Source: Pelosinus sp. IPA-1
GTDB taxonomy: Bacteria > Bacillota > Negativicutes > DSM-13327
Assembly: GCF_030269905.1 (NCBI RefSeq)
Contig: NZ_BSVC01000010.1
Location: 114,743 to 178,742, forward strand
Length of the DNA stretch: 64,000 nucleotides
Direction: 5' to 3'
In this document: piece by piece, positions 25,958 through 34,262 of the stretch
How the letters are laid out: the number at the start of each line of letters is the position of its first letter
Position numbering within the stretch: the first letter of the stretch is position 1
Notes under the pieces: model-generated
Told to the model about the DNA's origin: nothing
The model's input: the letters and a program-made list of their open reading frames with translations, nothing else
The model's database searches: none
Position numbers and translations under genes: made by a program

Positions 25958-26134
25958 TTGGATAATAAAAAAGTTTATCAGCAATGGAACGGCAAAAACA
26001 TTAATGGCGAAGTTGAATCCAATAATAATATTCTTTCAACAGAAGCAAAAAAGAGTACTACTGCAGATATGGAATGTACAGTAGGTGTTGATACTTTTTC
26101 AGGTAATGAACTGTTAGAGGACACAGACTATTAA
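25958..26134 (+). CDS. Small acidic protein of unknown function, TTG start
   Basis: 58 residues, not recognised. The start is TTG with an excellent ribosome site, AAGGAGGT, eight bases upstream, and a strong terminator follows 27 bases after the stop, so it has the marks of a real single-gene unit. The protein begins MDNKKVYQQWNGKNI, has an Asn-rich middle (SNNNILSTEA), one Cys (residue 40) and an acidic end (NELLEDTDY). There is no signal peptide or membrane helix. It lies between two minus-strand units and shares no operon. Its function is unknown; a peptide precursor or small regulator is possible but unsupported. Confidence 0.65.
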   Translation: MDNKKVYQQWNGKNINGEVESNNNILSTEAKKSTTADMECTVGVDTFSGNELLEDTDY

Positions 26135-26161
26135 AAATCTCCCTTAAAGTAGTTTTACAAC

Positions 26162-26195
26162 AAGAGTCCTGCAGATAATGTCTGCAGGACTCTTA
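26162..26195 (+). terminator. Bidirectional intrinsic terminator
   Basis: AAGAGTCCTGCAGA and TCTGCAGGACTCTT form a perfect 14-base stem with a five-base loop between two convergent units: the small plus-strand gene and the KDG operon on the minus strand. Confidence 0.85.
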
Positions 26196-26257
26196 TTGTG
26201 CTATAGAGAGTACTAGTTGACTCTTCTAGACTCCTTATATCCTATGTCCCATAAAAC

Positions 26258-26899
26258 TCATGCTCTGGCTAAACGTATGGCCTCAACGAATTCTTTAGCC
26301 TTTGTTGTAATAGAAGCATAATCACCAGTTTTGGCTCCTCCAGTAAGGTTACTACCTACACCCACTGCCACGCAGCCTGCCTTGATCCATTCTCCCACAT
26401 TATCAACGCCAACACCGCCTGTAGGCATCAGTCTTGCCTGAGGTAGAGGGCCCTTAATGGCTTTAATAAAACCAGGTCCGAAAAGTTCCCCTGGGAACAC
26501 TTTAATAATGTCTGCACCAGCTTCCATGCCTTCCACTACATCTCTAATAGTCATTGCACCTGGCATGATTGGTACCCGATACCGATTGCATAATTTGACA
26601 GTGTCTACATTCAGACAAGGAGATACAACATATTGCGCACCACTTAAAATAGCAATTCTTGCTGTTTCTGGGTCAAGAACTGTTCCAGCTCCAAGTAGAA
26701 TGTCCTCTGGTGAATAAAGTTTTGCCAATTCACTTATGATTTCATTAGCGCCTGGAACGGTAAAAGTGATCTCAATGGCTACAACACCACCTGCAATGCA
26801 AGCTTCTGTAACCTTCTTTGCCTCTTCTTTGGTTTGCGCTCGCACAACGGCAACGAGGCCTCCCTCAATAATCTTAGTGATTACCTTTTCTTTCTCCAA
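26258..26899 (-). CDS. eda: KDPG/4-hydroxy-2-oxoglutarate aldolase
   Basis: Splits 2-keto-3-deoxy-6-phosphogluconate into pyruvate and glyceraldehyde 3-phosphate. 213 residues, a class I aldolase barrel. The Schiff-base Lys is in IIKVFPGELFGPGF, the general-base Glu in AIEITFTVPGA, and the phosphate-binding motif is PTGGVGVDN. It is the last gene of the KDG operon and completes the route from KDG kinase. The related 2-keto-3-deoxy-6-phosphogalactonate aldolase has the same fold; the presence of a KDG kinase favours KDPG. Confidence 0.9.
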   Translation of the reverse strand: MEKEKVITKIIEGGLVAVVRAQTKEEAKKVTEACIAGGVVAIEITFTVPGANEIISELAKLYSPEDILLGAGTVLDPETARIAILSGAQYVVSPCLNVDTVKLCNRYRVPIMPGAMTIRDVVEGMEAGADIIKVFPGELFGPGFIKAIKGPLPQARLMPTGGVGVDNVGEWIKAGCVAVGVGSNLTGGAKTGDYASITTKAKEFVEAIRLARA

Positions 26900-26936
26900 T
26901 TTTTTATCCTCCTGATCTTTCGATTCTACTCATGTT

Positions 26937-28571
26937 TTAACGGCGAACTGCGCCTTTAGCAGAAGAAGTCGTATTTGCTCCATATAATTTAAGAAATTCA
27001 CTTTCTACGTCCTTAATAACTGGTTGATAATTTTCTTTCCTGTTTTGATATTCTTCTTCTGTAATTTCCCAGTGAATACTTCGCTCGTAAATATTGATAC
27101 TTACTCTGTCACCATTTTGCACAAAAGCAATGGGTCCTTTTTCTGCAGCTTCTGGAGAAAGATATCCGATTGACAATCCTCCCGAAGCCCCTGAGAAACG
27201 TCCATCTGTAACGATTGCAGCATCACCCACTGCAGCAATAATCTCAGTGGCTCTATGCATCTCCCTCATTCCTGGGCCACCAATAGGACCCTCATTACGA
27301 ATTATAAGTACATCTCCAGAAGATAATTCGTCTTTTTGCGCTGCATTAATGCAAGCTTCTTCTGAATCAAATACCTTCGCAGGACCTGAATATATCCATT
27401 TTTCTTTAGGAACAGCGGAGCACTTAACGACAGCCCCTTCTGGTGCCAAATTACCATATAACACAGCAATACCACCTTCCCTGGAAAAAGCATCTGTAAA
27501 GGAGTGAATAATAACTCCATCTGCATCTGCAGCGCTTTCTAAGTTTTCAGCCAAACTTTTTCCATTCACACCTACTGTATTTGTGGCTAAAACAGGGATT
27601 AGTTCCTTCATAATAGTAGGAATTCCACCAACAGGATAAAGATCAGCTACTGTATATTCCCCACCATTTGGCGTCACCTGTGTCAATAGTGGTGTTTTAC
27701 GACTAATACGGTCAAAATCACGATAAGTCCATTCAATACCACATTCTTTGGCAATGGCAGGTAAATGCAATACACTATTTAAAGAAGCCCCCATAGCTAA
27801 AATAACAGCTGTTGTATTATGAAATGCCTCTTTTGTCATGATATCACGGGGTTGTATATTTTGATTTACCAAGTTTACAATCGTGTAACCTGTATCATAG
27901 GCATTTTGTTCTTTCTCTCTACTAATGGCTGGTATTAGAGAAGATCCAGGTAAGGAAAGGCCTAGTGTCTCTACTGCAATACTCATCGTATTGGCTGTTC
28001 CCAAAAAGGGACAAATACCAGCCGTAGGATAATACTTTACCGTTGCTTCAACAAGTTTTTCCTCATCAATTTCACCACGAATAAATTGTTGACGAGCGCT
28101 CTTAGATTCACTGGGTTTAATCTGATTGATCATAGGCCCCCCAGTAACCATGGCAGTTGGAATATTTAACTTTGCTGCCGCCATTAGCATAGCTGGCACA
28201 ATCTTATCACAAGAACCTAGTAATACCATTCCATCAAAAATACCATGGGCTTTTATCATGACTTCAATTGAGTCACTGATTAATTCACGACTTGGTAACA
28301 CATATCTCATTCCATCATGCCCTTGAGCAATACCATCACAAATCGCTATGGTATTAAATTCTAATGGATGCCCACCATTATCAATAATACCCCGTTTTAC
28401 ATGAGCAGCTAAATCCCTAAGGTGTGCATGCCCTGGTACGATTTCATTCCATGAGTTGACTACTGCAATGATTGGCCGATCTAAATTTTTATAGTTAGCT
28501 CCACAGGAACCTAGGTGCCCTTTTGCTATCGCCCTTTGGTATGCGGGCATTTTTGATAATACATTATCCAT
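26937..28571 (-). CDS. IlvD/Edd-family dehydratase, probably a sugar-acid dehydratase
   Basis: An Fe-S dehydratase of the family that includes dihydroxy-acid, phosphogluconate and aldonate dehydratases. About 544 residues. Cluster-ligand motifs GSCDKIVP and GICPFLGTANTM are present, as is the GRFSGASGGLSIGY active-site loop. In this operon (KDG kinase, KDPG aldolase, sugar dehydrogenase) it more likely dehydrates an aldonate such as gluconate, galactonate or mannonate to a 2-keto-3-deoxy acid than acts in valine synthesis. The substrate cannot be fixed from sequence. The start at 28571 has AGGGGG six bases upstream. Confidence 0.85.
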   Translation of the reverse strand: MDNVLSKMPAYQRAIAKGHLGSCGANYKNLDRPIIAVVNSWNEIVPGHAHLRDLAAHVKRGIIDNGGHPLEFNTIAICDGIAQGHDGMRYVLPSRELISDSIEVMIKAHGIFDGMVLLGSCDKIVPAMLMAAAKLNIPTAMVTGGPMINQIKPSESKSARQQFIRGEIDEEKLVEATVKYYPTAGICPFLGTANTMSIAVETLGLSLPGSSLIPAISREKEQNAYDTGYTIVNLVNQNIQPRDIMTKEAFHNTTAVILAMGASLNSVLHLPAIAKECGIEWTYRDFDRISRKTPLLTQVTPNGGEYTVADLYPVGGIPTIMKELIPVLATNTVGVNGKSLAENLESAADADGVIIHSFTDAFSREGGIAVLYGNLAPEGAVVKCSAVPKEKWIYSGPAKVFDSEEACINAAQKDELSSGDVLIIRNEGPIGGPGMREMHRATEIIAAVGDAAIVTDGRFSGASGGLSIGYLSPEAAEKGPIAFVQNGDRVSINIYERSIHWEITEEEYQNRKENYQPVIKDVESEFLKLYGANTTSSAKGAVRR

Positions 28572-28629
28572 AAGAATCCCCCTACTCATTTCAAGAATTA
28601 ACACCACTGCCCAAACTTAGGCTACAGAT

Positions 28630-28760
28630 AAAGAAGACTTGATTCAGATGGAGTTTTAACTCCATTTGAATCTTAGTCGCACTTATCCAGGGACTTAGCC
28701 GCTCTTAACTCACACTTATAGAAGATGGGAGTCTTAGAGCGGTTTAGTCATCGGATAAAA
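28630..28760 (+). repeat. Structured repeat, family R2, copy 1
   Basis: An element of about 130 bases found almost identically in opposite orientation at 41667-41796. It has a GATTCAGATGGAGTT/AACTCCATTTGAATC hairpin, the CTTAGTCG motif also seen in R1, and a second long stem (CCGCTCTTA/TTAGAGCGG) inside TTATCC/GGATAA. Here it sits inside the KDG operon, between the transporter and the dehydratase gene. Confidence 0.85.
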
Positions 28761-28812
28761 TCCATTACATTGATTTTTCTTATCAAAACGTCGTACGATA
28801 AGAGTAGAATAA

Positions 28813-30087
28813 TTAGTTCGCAATATGGGTTGTCGCTACATCGGAAGAAGAGGTTTTTGTAACCAATGTCAGTATGACTGCTAGTACTAATGAGCTTGCC
28901 ATAAATATATAGGATGCACTTGGCCCGCCTGTGGCACCATTGAGATACCCTACAATATAAGCTCCGACAAATGAACCTAACGCTCCAAAGCTATTAATGA
29001 GTGCCATGGCTCCCCCTGCCACATTTCTCGGTAAAATTTCTGGAATGATGGCAAAAAATGGTCCATATGGAGCATACATCGCACCACCGGCAATAACTAA
29101 CAGAAAATAAGATAGCCAAAAGTTAGAAGCCCCTAATAAATAAGATCCGAAAAAGGCAATGGCACCAATGAGTAAGGATATCCATACAAAACCTTTGCGA
29201 TTTTGCGTTTTATCAGAATAGTATGAAACAATTACCATCAAAGCTGCCGCCAAGGCATAAGGTACCGAAGTGAGCCAACCTGCAGCAACGATCCCCATAT
29301 TAGATGCGGACTTAATAATAGATGGTAGCCACATCACAAATCCATAAACACCAATACTCCAAAAGAAATATTGAAAAGCAAGAGTAATAACCTTCGGTGA
29401 TTTGAAAGCTTCTGCGTAATTTTTAACTGGTTTTAAGCCTTTCTGCTCTTCTAGTAAGGCTTCTTCAATATCCTTTTTCTCAGAAGATGTAAGCCAATTG
29501 GCTTCTTTGGGATGATCTGTAACCATCATCCACCAAATAACGGCCCAAATAATCGAAGGGATACCTTCTATAATAAACATCCAGCGCCAACCAAAAGAAT
29601 TTACAAGATATCCTGATACGATAGACATCCATAATACAGTAATTGGATTCCCCAAAATCAAGAAAGTATTGGCTCTAGAACGCTCCGATTTAGTAAACCA
29701 ATGGCTCAAAAATACCAGCATCGCTGGCATAACTACGCTTTCCACGACCCCCAACATAAATCGAATAACATATAGGGCAGAGATATCGTTAACCATACCT
29801 GTTGCAGTAGCCAAGCCACCCCATAAGATCAATGTCCAAAATACGAGTTTTTTTGCACTGCGTTTTTCAGCATAAAGTGCACCTGGAATTTGAAAAAAGA
29901 AATACCCTAAGAAAAATAATGCACCAAGTAATGAGGATGCGGATGCCGTAATGTTCAGATCCCGAGCAAGGCCAGAAGCTGCCCCAAAACTATAATTCGC
30001 CCGATCAAGATAAGCTAAGCTATAAGTGATAAATGCCAACGGAATCAATTTCATCCAACGACTAGGAGCCAACGCTTTTACTTCCAT
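28813..30087 (-). CDS. MFS transporter, anion:cation symporter type
   Basis: Probably imports the sugar acid consumed by this operon. About 424 residues with 12 predicted membrane helices and the ACS-family start (YLDRANYSFGAASGLARDL) found in hexuronate, galactonate and glucarate carriers. The cytoplasmic loop between helices 6 and 7 (KPVKNYAEAFKSP) is also typical. The start at 30087 is chosen for AAGGAG eight bases upstream. It lies between the dehydrogenase and dehydratase genes. The exact substrate is not readable from sequence. Confidence 0.88.
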   Translation of the reverse strand: MEVKALAPSRWMKLIPLAFITYSLAYLDRANYSFGAASGLARDLNITASASSLLGALFFLGYFFFQIPGALYAEKRSAKKLVFWTLILWGGLATATGMVNDISALYVIRFMLGVVESVVMPAMLVFLSHWFTKSERSRANTFLILGNPITVLWMSIVSGYLVNSFGWRWMFIIEGIPSIIWAVIWWMMVTDHPKEANWLTSSEKKDIEEALLEEQKGLKPVKNYAEAFKSPKVITLAFQYFFWSIGVYGFVMWLPSIIKSASNMGIVAAGWLTSVPYALAAALMVIVSYYSDKTQNRKGFVWISLLIGAIAFFGSYLLGASNFWLSYFLLVIAGGAMYAPYGPFFAIIPEILPRNVAGGAMALINSFGALGSFVGAYIVGYLNGATGGPSASYIFMASSLVLAVILTLVTKTSSSDVATTHIAN

Positions 30088-30142
30088 TTTACTTTCTCCT
30101 TCTTCTCTTAACATTTTTATACCCTACTCACATCTTGCTATG

Positions 30143-31093
30143 CTACCTCACAGGATAGTGAGGTAGATTGCCACCTAAAACTGCTACCACATCAGTAGCA
30201 ACCATTATGCTCATTCTTGCCACCGTTTCACGAGTATTTGAACCGGCATGTGGGGTTAAGACAACATTTTTCAAACTAAAAAATCGTTCATCAAGCAGAG
30301 GTTCCACTGCAAAAGTATCTAAACCCGCACCAGCAATTACCCCTTCCTGCAAGGCCTTAATTAGATCTTTCTCAACAATCAGATCGCCACGGGCTGTATT
30401 GATAAGTACAGCTGTATTTTTCATACTTTGCAAGCTTTTTGCATGAATCATACCAACGGTTTCAGGGGTAGAAGGTGCGTGCAATGAGATAAAGTCTGCT
30501 TTTTTAAAGAGCTCTTCCAACGATACATACTTGATTCCATACTGAGCAGCAAAGTCAGGATTAGGCCAAACATCGAAAGCTATTATATTCATATCAAAGG
30601 CCGCAGCCCTTTTAACAACTTCCCTACCGATATTTCCTGTTCCTACAATTCCTAACGTTTTACCTGATAGCTCTGTTCCCGTAATTCTTTCCCATTTTCC
30701 TTGCCGTACCAATTGGTCCATAGCGGCAATATTACGAGTCACTGCCATTAATAGTCCCATGGCTAATTCAGCTACTGATTTCGTCAGAACGCCTGGAGTA
30801 TAGGTCACTTGTATCCCATGTTCTTTCGCAGCAGCAACATTAATATTGTCATACCCTACGCCATATTTACCGATAACTTTAAGGGTAGGCATTCCTGCTG
30901 CAATTACCTTTTCAGTTACCTCATCCGTCCCTGTAATCAACGCATCCATTCCTGGTATTAACTCTAAGAGTTCTGCTTCTTTTAAAGGCCTTCCAACTGG
31001 ATTCCATGTAATTAAATATCCTTGGGATTCCAAGAGGGCTTTTGCCTCATCACATAATGCAAATGATCTTGCCGTTACTAATACCTTAACCAA
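30143..31093 (-). CDS. D-2-hydroxyacid dehydrogenase (phosphoglycerate dehydrogenase-like)
   Basis: An NAD(P)-dependent oxidoreductase of 316 residues. The dinucleotide fold begins with GIVGTGNIGREV. The catalytic Arg is in NTARGD, the Glu in the AVEPLLDE region and the His in TPHAGSNT. In sugar-acid operons such enzymes often reduce 2-keto acids (2-ketogluconate reductase type) or oxidise a hydroxy acid. Serine biosynthesis is less likely since there is no ACT domain and the neighbours are catabolic. It lies between the KDG kinase and transporter genes. Confidence 0.82.
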   Translation of the reverse strand: MVKVLVTARSFALCDEAKALLESQGYLITWNPVGRPLKEAELLELIPGMDALITGTDEVTEKVIAAGMPTLKVIGKYGVGYDNINVAAAKEHGIQVTYTPGVLTKSVAELAMGLLMAVTRNIAAMDQLVRQGKWERITGTELSGKTLGIVGTGNIGREVVKRAAAFDMNIIAFDVWPNPDFAAQYGIKYVSLEELFKKADFISLHAPSTPETVGMIHAKSLQSMKNTAVLINTARGDLIVEKDLIKALQEGVIAGAGLDTFAVEPLLDERFFSLKNVVLTPHAGSNTRETVARMSIMVATDVVAVLGGNLPHYPVR

Positions 31094-31148
31094 ATACTCA
31101 TCTCCCTCACACCTACATTTTTTTACAAAACTAGTTTTCTACACCCTG

Positions 31149-32093
31149 TTATCCAAAATTAGTCTGCAAATATGATTCAAGTTGTAGTGAATTTGGTAAT
31201 CCATCATTATCACCTGGGAACATGACTGCTAATGCTCCAATCGCATTTCCCCTCACTACTGCCTCTTTAAGGGATAGACCAGCCTGCAGGCCACTTACTA
31301 CACCTACGGCAAATCCATCTCCTGCACCCACAGTATCTACGACCTTTTCCACCTTGAACCCCTGCACTTCGAAAGAAGAATCTTGTGTTTTAACAAAAGC
31401 CCCCTTCTCACCTAACTTAATAACGACAGTGGACACCCCTTCTTTCAAATAGAAGTCAGCAATCTGATTTGGATCATCACTACCTGTTAAGATTTTACCT
31501 TCATTAACCCCAGGTAATACAAGATCGCTGAGAAAAGCTAAATCATTAATAACACTTACCATTTCGTCCTTACTTTTCCATAATTGTGGTCGTAAGTTGG
31601 TATCAAAGGAAATAGAAATCCCTTTTTCTCTAGCAGCTGCCATTAGTTTGTAACTCACTTCCCGGCAAGTAGAAGATAGAGCAGGAGGTATTCCTGTTAA
31701 ATGAAGATGTTTGACTTTGTCCCAGAGAATATTACTAACATCTTCTGTGTGTAAGTGAGAGGCTGCTGAATGCCTGCGAAAATAAAAGACTTCTGGATCA
31801 CCGATTTCTACTTTTGATTTTAATTGAAAGCCTGTAAAATGCCCTGCATCATAGGTCACATACCGAGTATCAATGTTATTTTCTAAAAGAAACCGATTAA
31901 TATATGTTCCAAAAGGATCTTCTCCTAACTTTGTAATATAAGCTACCTCATGACCTAGTCGCGCCATGCCGATTGCAAAGTTTACTTCTGCACCTGCAAC
32001 AAGCTTAGTAAATTCTTCGATTTTATCAAGCTCTCCCTTTTGATTGGCTAAAAAGAGTGCCATAGGTTCTCCAAGAGTAAGAATTTCACACAT
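31149..32093 (-). CDS. kdgK: 2-keto-3-deoxygluconate kinase (PfkB family)
   Basis: Phosphorylates KDG to KDPG using ATP. About 314 residues. PfkB features: an N-terminal sugar-binding region (GEPMALFLAN, then VAGAEVNFAIGMARLG) and the C-terminal catalytic signature DTVGAGDGFAVG, in which the Asp is the base. The start at 32093 has AGGAGG seven bases upstream. KdgK and the aldolase in one operon define the final two steps of KDG breakdown. Fructokinase and ribokinase share the fold, but context supports KDG. Confidence 0.87.
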   Translation of the reverse strand: MCEILTLGEPMALFLANQKGELDKIEEFTKLVAGAEVNFAIGMARLGHEVAYITKLGEDPFGTYINRFLLENNIDTRYVTYDAGHFTGFQLKSKVEIGDPEVFYFRRHSAASHLHTEDVSNILWDKVKHLHLTGIPPALSSTCREVSYKLMAAAREKGISISFDTNLRPQLWKSKDEMVSVINDLAFLSDLVLPGVNEGKILTGSDDPNQIADFYLKEGVSTVVIKLGEKGAFVKTQDSSFEVQGFKVEKVVDTVGAGDGFAVGVVSGLQAGLSLKEAVVRGNAIGALAVMFPGDNDGLPNSLQLESYLQTNFG

Positions 32094-32165
32094 ATATTTT
32101 CCTCCTGTCATTTAAAACAAAAATAATATCGAATGCCCTAGTGAGTATTATGATTCTAGAATTAC

Positions 32166-32927
32166 TTAATTAGGATCTACTATTCTTTCAATCGCGCCCT
32201 TTAACACTTCAACTGGCTTAGGGCCACAAGGATATTCAATCCCCAAAGGAACATTTTGCGGCAGCATCTTTAGTATTGCCCGCCAATCCAATTGCCCTTG
32301 ATCCAAAGCACGAGCAACTGGTTCGTCGTTTTCATAAATTACATCCTTCAAGTGGATATATTTCACATATTCTCCAAGTTGAGAAGTATTACTCACTGGA
32401 TTTTCATTAACCCAACACCAGTTGCCGATATCGTAAGTACAGTAAATAGGAATTTCATATTCTTTACAACAATCTAAAAACTCTTTTAGCACTGTTACTT
32501 TCCCACTTAACAGAGTTTGATCATTTTCTACAGTGACAACCATATTTCTTTTTTGTAAGCTAGCTTTTAAGGCTTCAATTTCTTCAACATTACTAGCATC
32601 AAAATCACCAATCGTAAACTTTACCATCTTCATCTGCATACGTTCAGCCTCATCTAGGCAAGAAAGAACGTTACTACGATCAAAACGTTTTTTACTGAAA
32701 AGGTCGACTGGAACTGAATATAGCAATTGAATTTTTTGTTTCTCTGCTTCTAGCACCATTTGCTTTATTTCCCCAGGGAAATCGACAATCCACTCTCGGC
32801 GAATCTCAATTTTCGATACTCCCAAAGATTTAACTAATTCAAATGTTTGCCACTGTCTAATTCCTGCATCAATCAACTCCTTAAAAACAATCGTGTTGAT
32901 AACAATATTTTCTCTCATCCTCTTCAA
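32166..32927 (-). CDS. Sugar phosphate isomerase/epimerase (TIM-barrel, AP2EC family)
   Basis: About 253 residues of a xylose-isomerase-like TIM barrel with metal-site motifs KIEIRREW, TVENDQT, YCTYDIGNWCW and YIHLKDV. In a KDG operon it may interconvert keto-sugar acids, but the reaction cannot be named. The start is uncertain: a TTG at 32927 has GAGGAGG five bases upstream, while the ATG at 32918 is placed too far from that site. It is the first structural gene of the operon, just downstream of two operator sites. Confidence 0.78.
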   Translation of the reverse strand: MKRMRENIVINTIVFKELIDAGIRQWQTFELVKSLGVSKIEIRREWIVDFPGEIKQMVLEAEKQKIQLLYSVPVDLFSKKRFDRSNVLSCLDEAERMQMKMVKFTIGDFDASNVEEIEALKASLQKRNMVVTVENDQTLLSGKVTVLKEFLDCCKEYEIPIYCTYDIGNWCWVNENPVSNTSQLGEYVKYIHLKDVIYENDEPVARALDQGQLDWRAILKMLPQNVPLGIEYPCGPKPVEVLKGAIERIVDPN

Positions 32928-32959
32928 AATCTGCCTCCTCAATTTTACTAAATGCTTTA

Positions 32960-32985
32960 GTTTACCAATTTCGTTTATCGGTTTC
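32960..32985 (-). promoter_or_regulatory. Operator 1 of the KDG operon
   Basis: Carries GTTTACC, six bases, then GTTTATCGGTTTC (plus-strand reading). GTTTATCGGTTTC recurs at 34109-34121 in front of the LacI-type regulator and, with one change, at 33032-33044. It lies just upstream of the first structural gene. Confidence 0.65.
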
Positions 32986-33018
32986 TAAATCAAAAAAATA
33001 TCAACTTCTCAAATAATA

Positions 33019-33044
33019 GTTTACCGTTTTAGTTTATCGGTTAC
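33019..33044 (-). promoter_or_regulatory. Operator 2 of the KDG operon
   Basis: Same layout as operator 1 (GTTTACC, six bases, GTTTATCGGTTAC), 59 bases away, allowing a repressor loop across the promoter. A weak promoter (TTGAGA-17-TTTAGA) can be read between the two sites. Confidence 0.65.
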
Positions 33045-33059
33045 TAAGTTAAAAATTTT

Positions 33060-34085
33060 TTATTTTTTTAGCTTAGTAGATCCTCTAATAATGAATTGAC
33101 TTTCCAATTCAATGACCTCAGGACTACTTTTCGAATTTTCTTCTAATCTAAACATCATACGTTTGACGCACTCAACACCAACATCATAAAAAGGCTGGGA
33201 CACTACCGTGATTCCTGGTCCAATCAACTCCATCCAAGGCCAGTTATCAAAACCGCATATGGCAACATCTTGCGGGATAGTTAGACCCAAACGATGCATT
33301 GCCCCTAATACACTTATCATAGTGACACCATTAGCAGTAAATATTGCATTTGTCTGTCCCTGATTGTGAGCCAGAAATTGTTGCACTTGATTTTCAATAC
33401 CACTTTCATCTTTACTATCAATCACATATTCTTGTGGCTCCAATTGTAGCATGTGACATGCTTCCTTATAGGCCTGCTGCCGAATCATTCGAGTTCCAAT
33501 GTTATTAATCGGTTCTGTAAAATAGCCTACTTTTGTAAATCCTTCTTCTGCAAGATAGGTAATCGCATCAATAGTAGCTTGATAGTCATTTGTTTTAACA
33601 GTATCAAACATAGTAGGAAAAATAGGTCTATCAGCTAATACAATAGGAACGTGATTCTCTGCAATATCGCGTAAAAATTCGTTATTATCGCCTGACACAT
33701 TGATAATTAAGCCTTCTACTCTTTGATCAATCATCGATAAAATATATTCTCGTTCTTTTTCACTATCATTATCTGTGTTGGCAACCACAACATTATATCC
33801 ACATTGTTTACAGTAATCTGTAATACCCTTTACCAATATAGAAGAAAATGGATTGCTGATATCAGCAATTAGTACGCCAATTAGATGGCTCTTACTTGAT
33901 TTTAAGCTTCTCGCCAAATTATTAGGACGAAAATTTAATTCCTCAATAATACCTTTAATCCTCTGTTGGGATTCAGCCGACATAAATTCAAACTTCCCAT
34001 TCAGATATCTTGATATTGTTGTCTTAGAAACTCCTGCTCTTTTAGCAACATCCGCAATTGTGATATTCGTTTTACTTTTTTCCAT
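33060..34085 (-). CDS. LacI-family transcriptional regulator of the KDG operon
   Basis: 341 residues. The N-terminal LacI helix-turn-helix (TIADVAKRAGVSKTTISRYLNG) and hinge (NNLARSLKSSKS) are followed by a sugar-binding periplasmic-type domain (about 60-335). It resembles KdgR regulators. It lies immediately upstream of the KDG operon, and its own promoter region holds a palindromic copy of the operator (34109-34135), so it probably represses itself and the operon until a sugar-acid intermediate binds. The effector is inferred, not shown. Confidence 0.9.
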   Translation of the reverse strand: MEKSKTNITIADVAKRAGVSKTTISRYLNGKFEFMSAESQQRIKGIIEELNFRPNNLARSLKSSKSHLIGVLIADISNPFSSILVKGITDYCKQCGYNVVVANTDNDSEKEREYILSMIDQRVEGLIINVSGDNNEFLRDIAENHVPIVLADRPIFPTMFDTVKTNDYQATIDAITYLAEEGFTKVGYFTEPINNIGTRMIRQQAYKEACHMLQLEPQEYVIDSKDESGIENQVQQFLAHNQGQTNAIFTANGVTMISVLGAMHRLGLTIPQDVAICGFDNWPWMELIGPGITVVSQPFYDVGVECVKRMMFRLEENSKSSPEVIELESQFIIRGSTKLKK

Positions 34086-34108
34086 CTATATTCTCCCTAC
34101 TAGAGGAT

Positions 34109-34135
34109 GTTTATCGGTTTCTGAAACCAATAAAC
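34109..34135 (-). promoter_or_regulatory. Operator 3, autoregulatory site of the LacI-type regulator
   Basis: GTTTATCGGTTTC and GAAACCAATAAAC form a near-perfect 13-base palindrome around a single central T, 24 bases upstream of the regulator start codon. This is the fullest copy of the motif found in the window. Confidence 0.75.
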
Positions 34136-34200
34136 ATGAATCTTTTTTCATAATATCTGATAATTCCAACATTGTCAATCTACATTTTTGAGTTAAATCT

Positions 34201-34242
34201 AAAAATGTAGGCACTCTTCCTTATAGGAAAAGTGCCTACATA
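34201..34242 (-). terminator. Terminator of the receptor gene
   Basis: On the minus strand ATGTAGGCACT and AGTGCCTACAT with inner TTCC/GGAA form a stem followed by TTTTT, 20 bases past the receptor stop codon. Confidence 0.85.
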
Positions 34243-34262
34243 GGTATTATATACTCGCCTAT

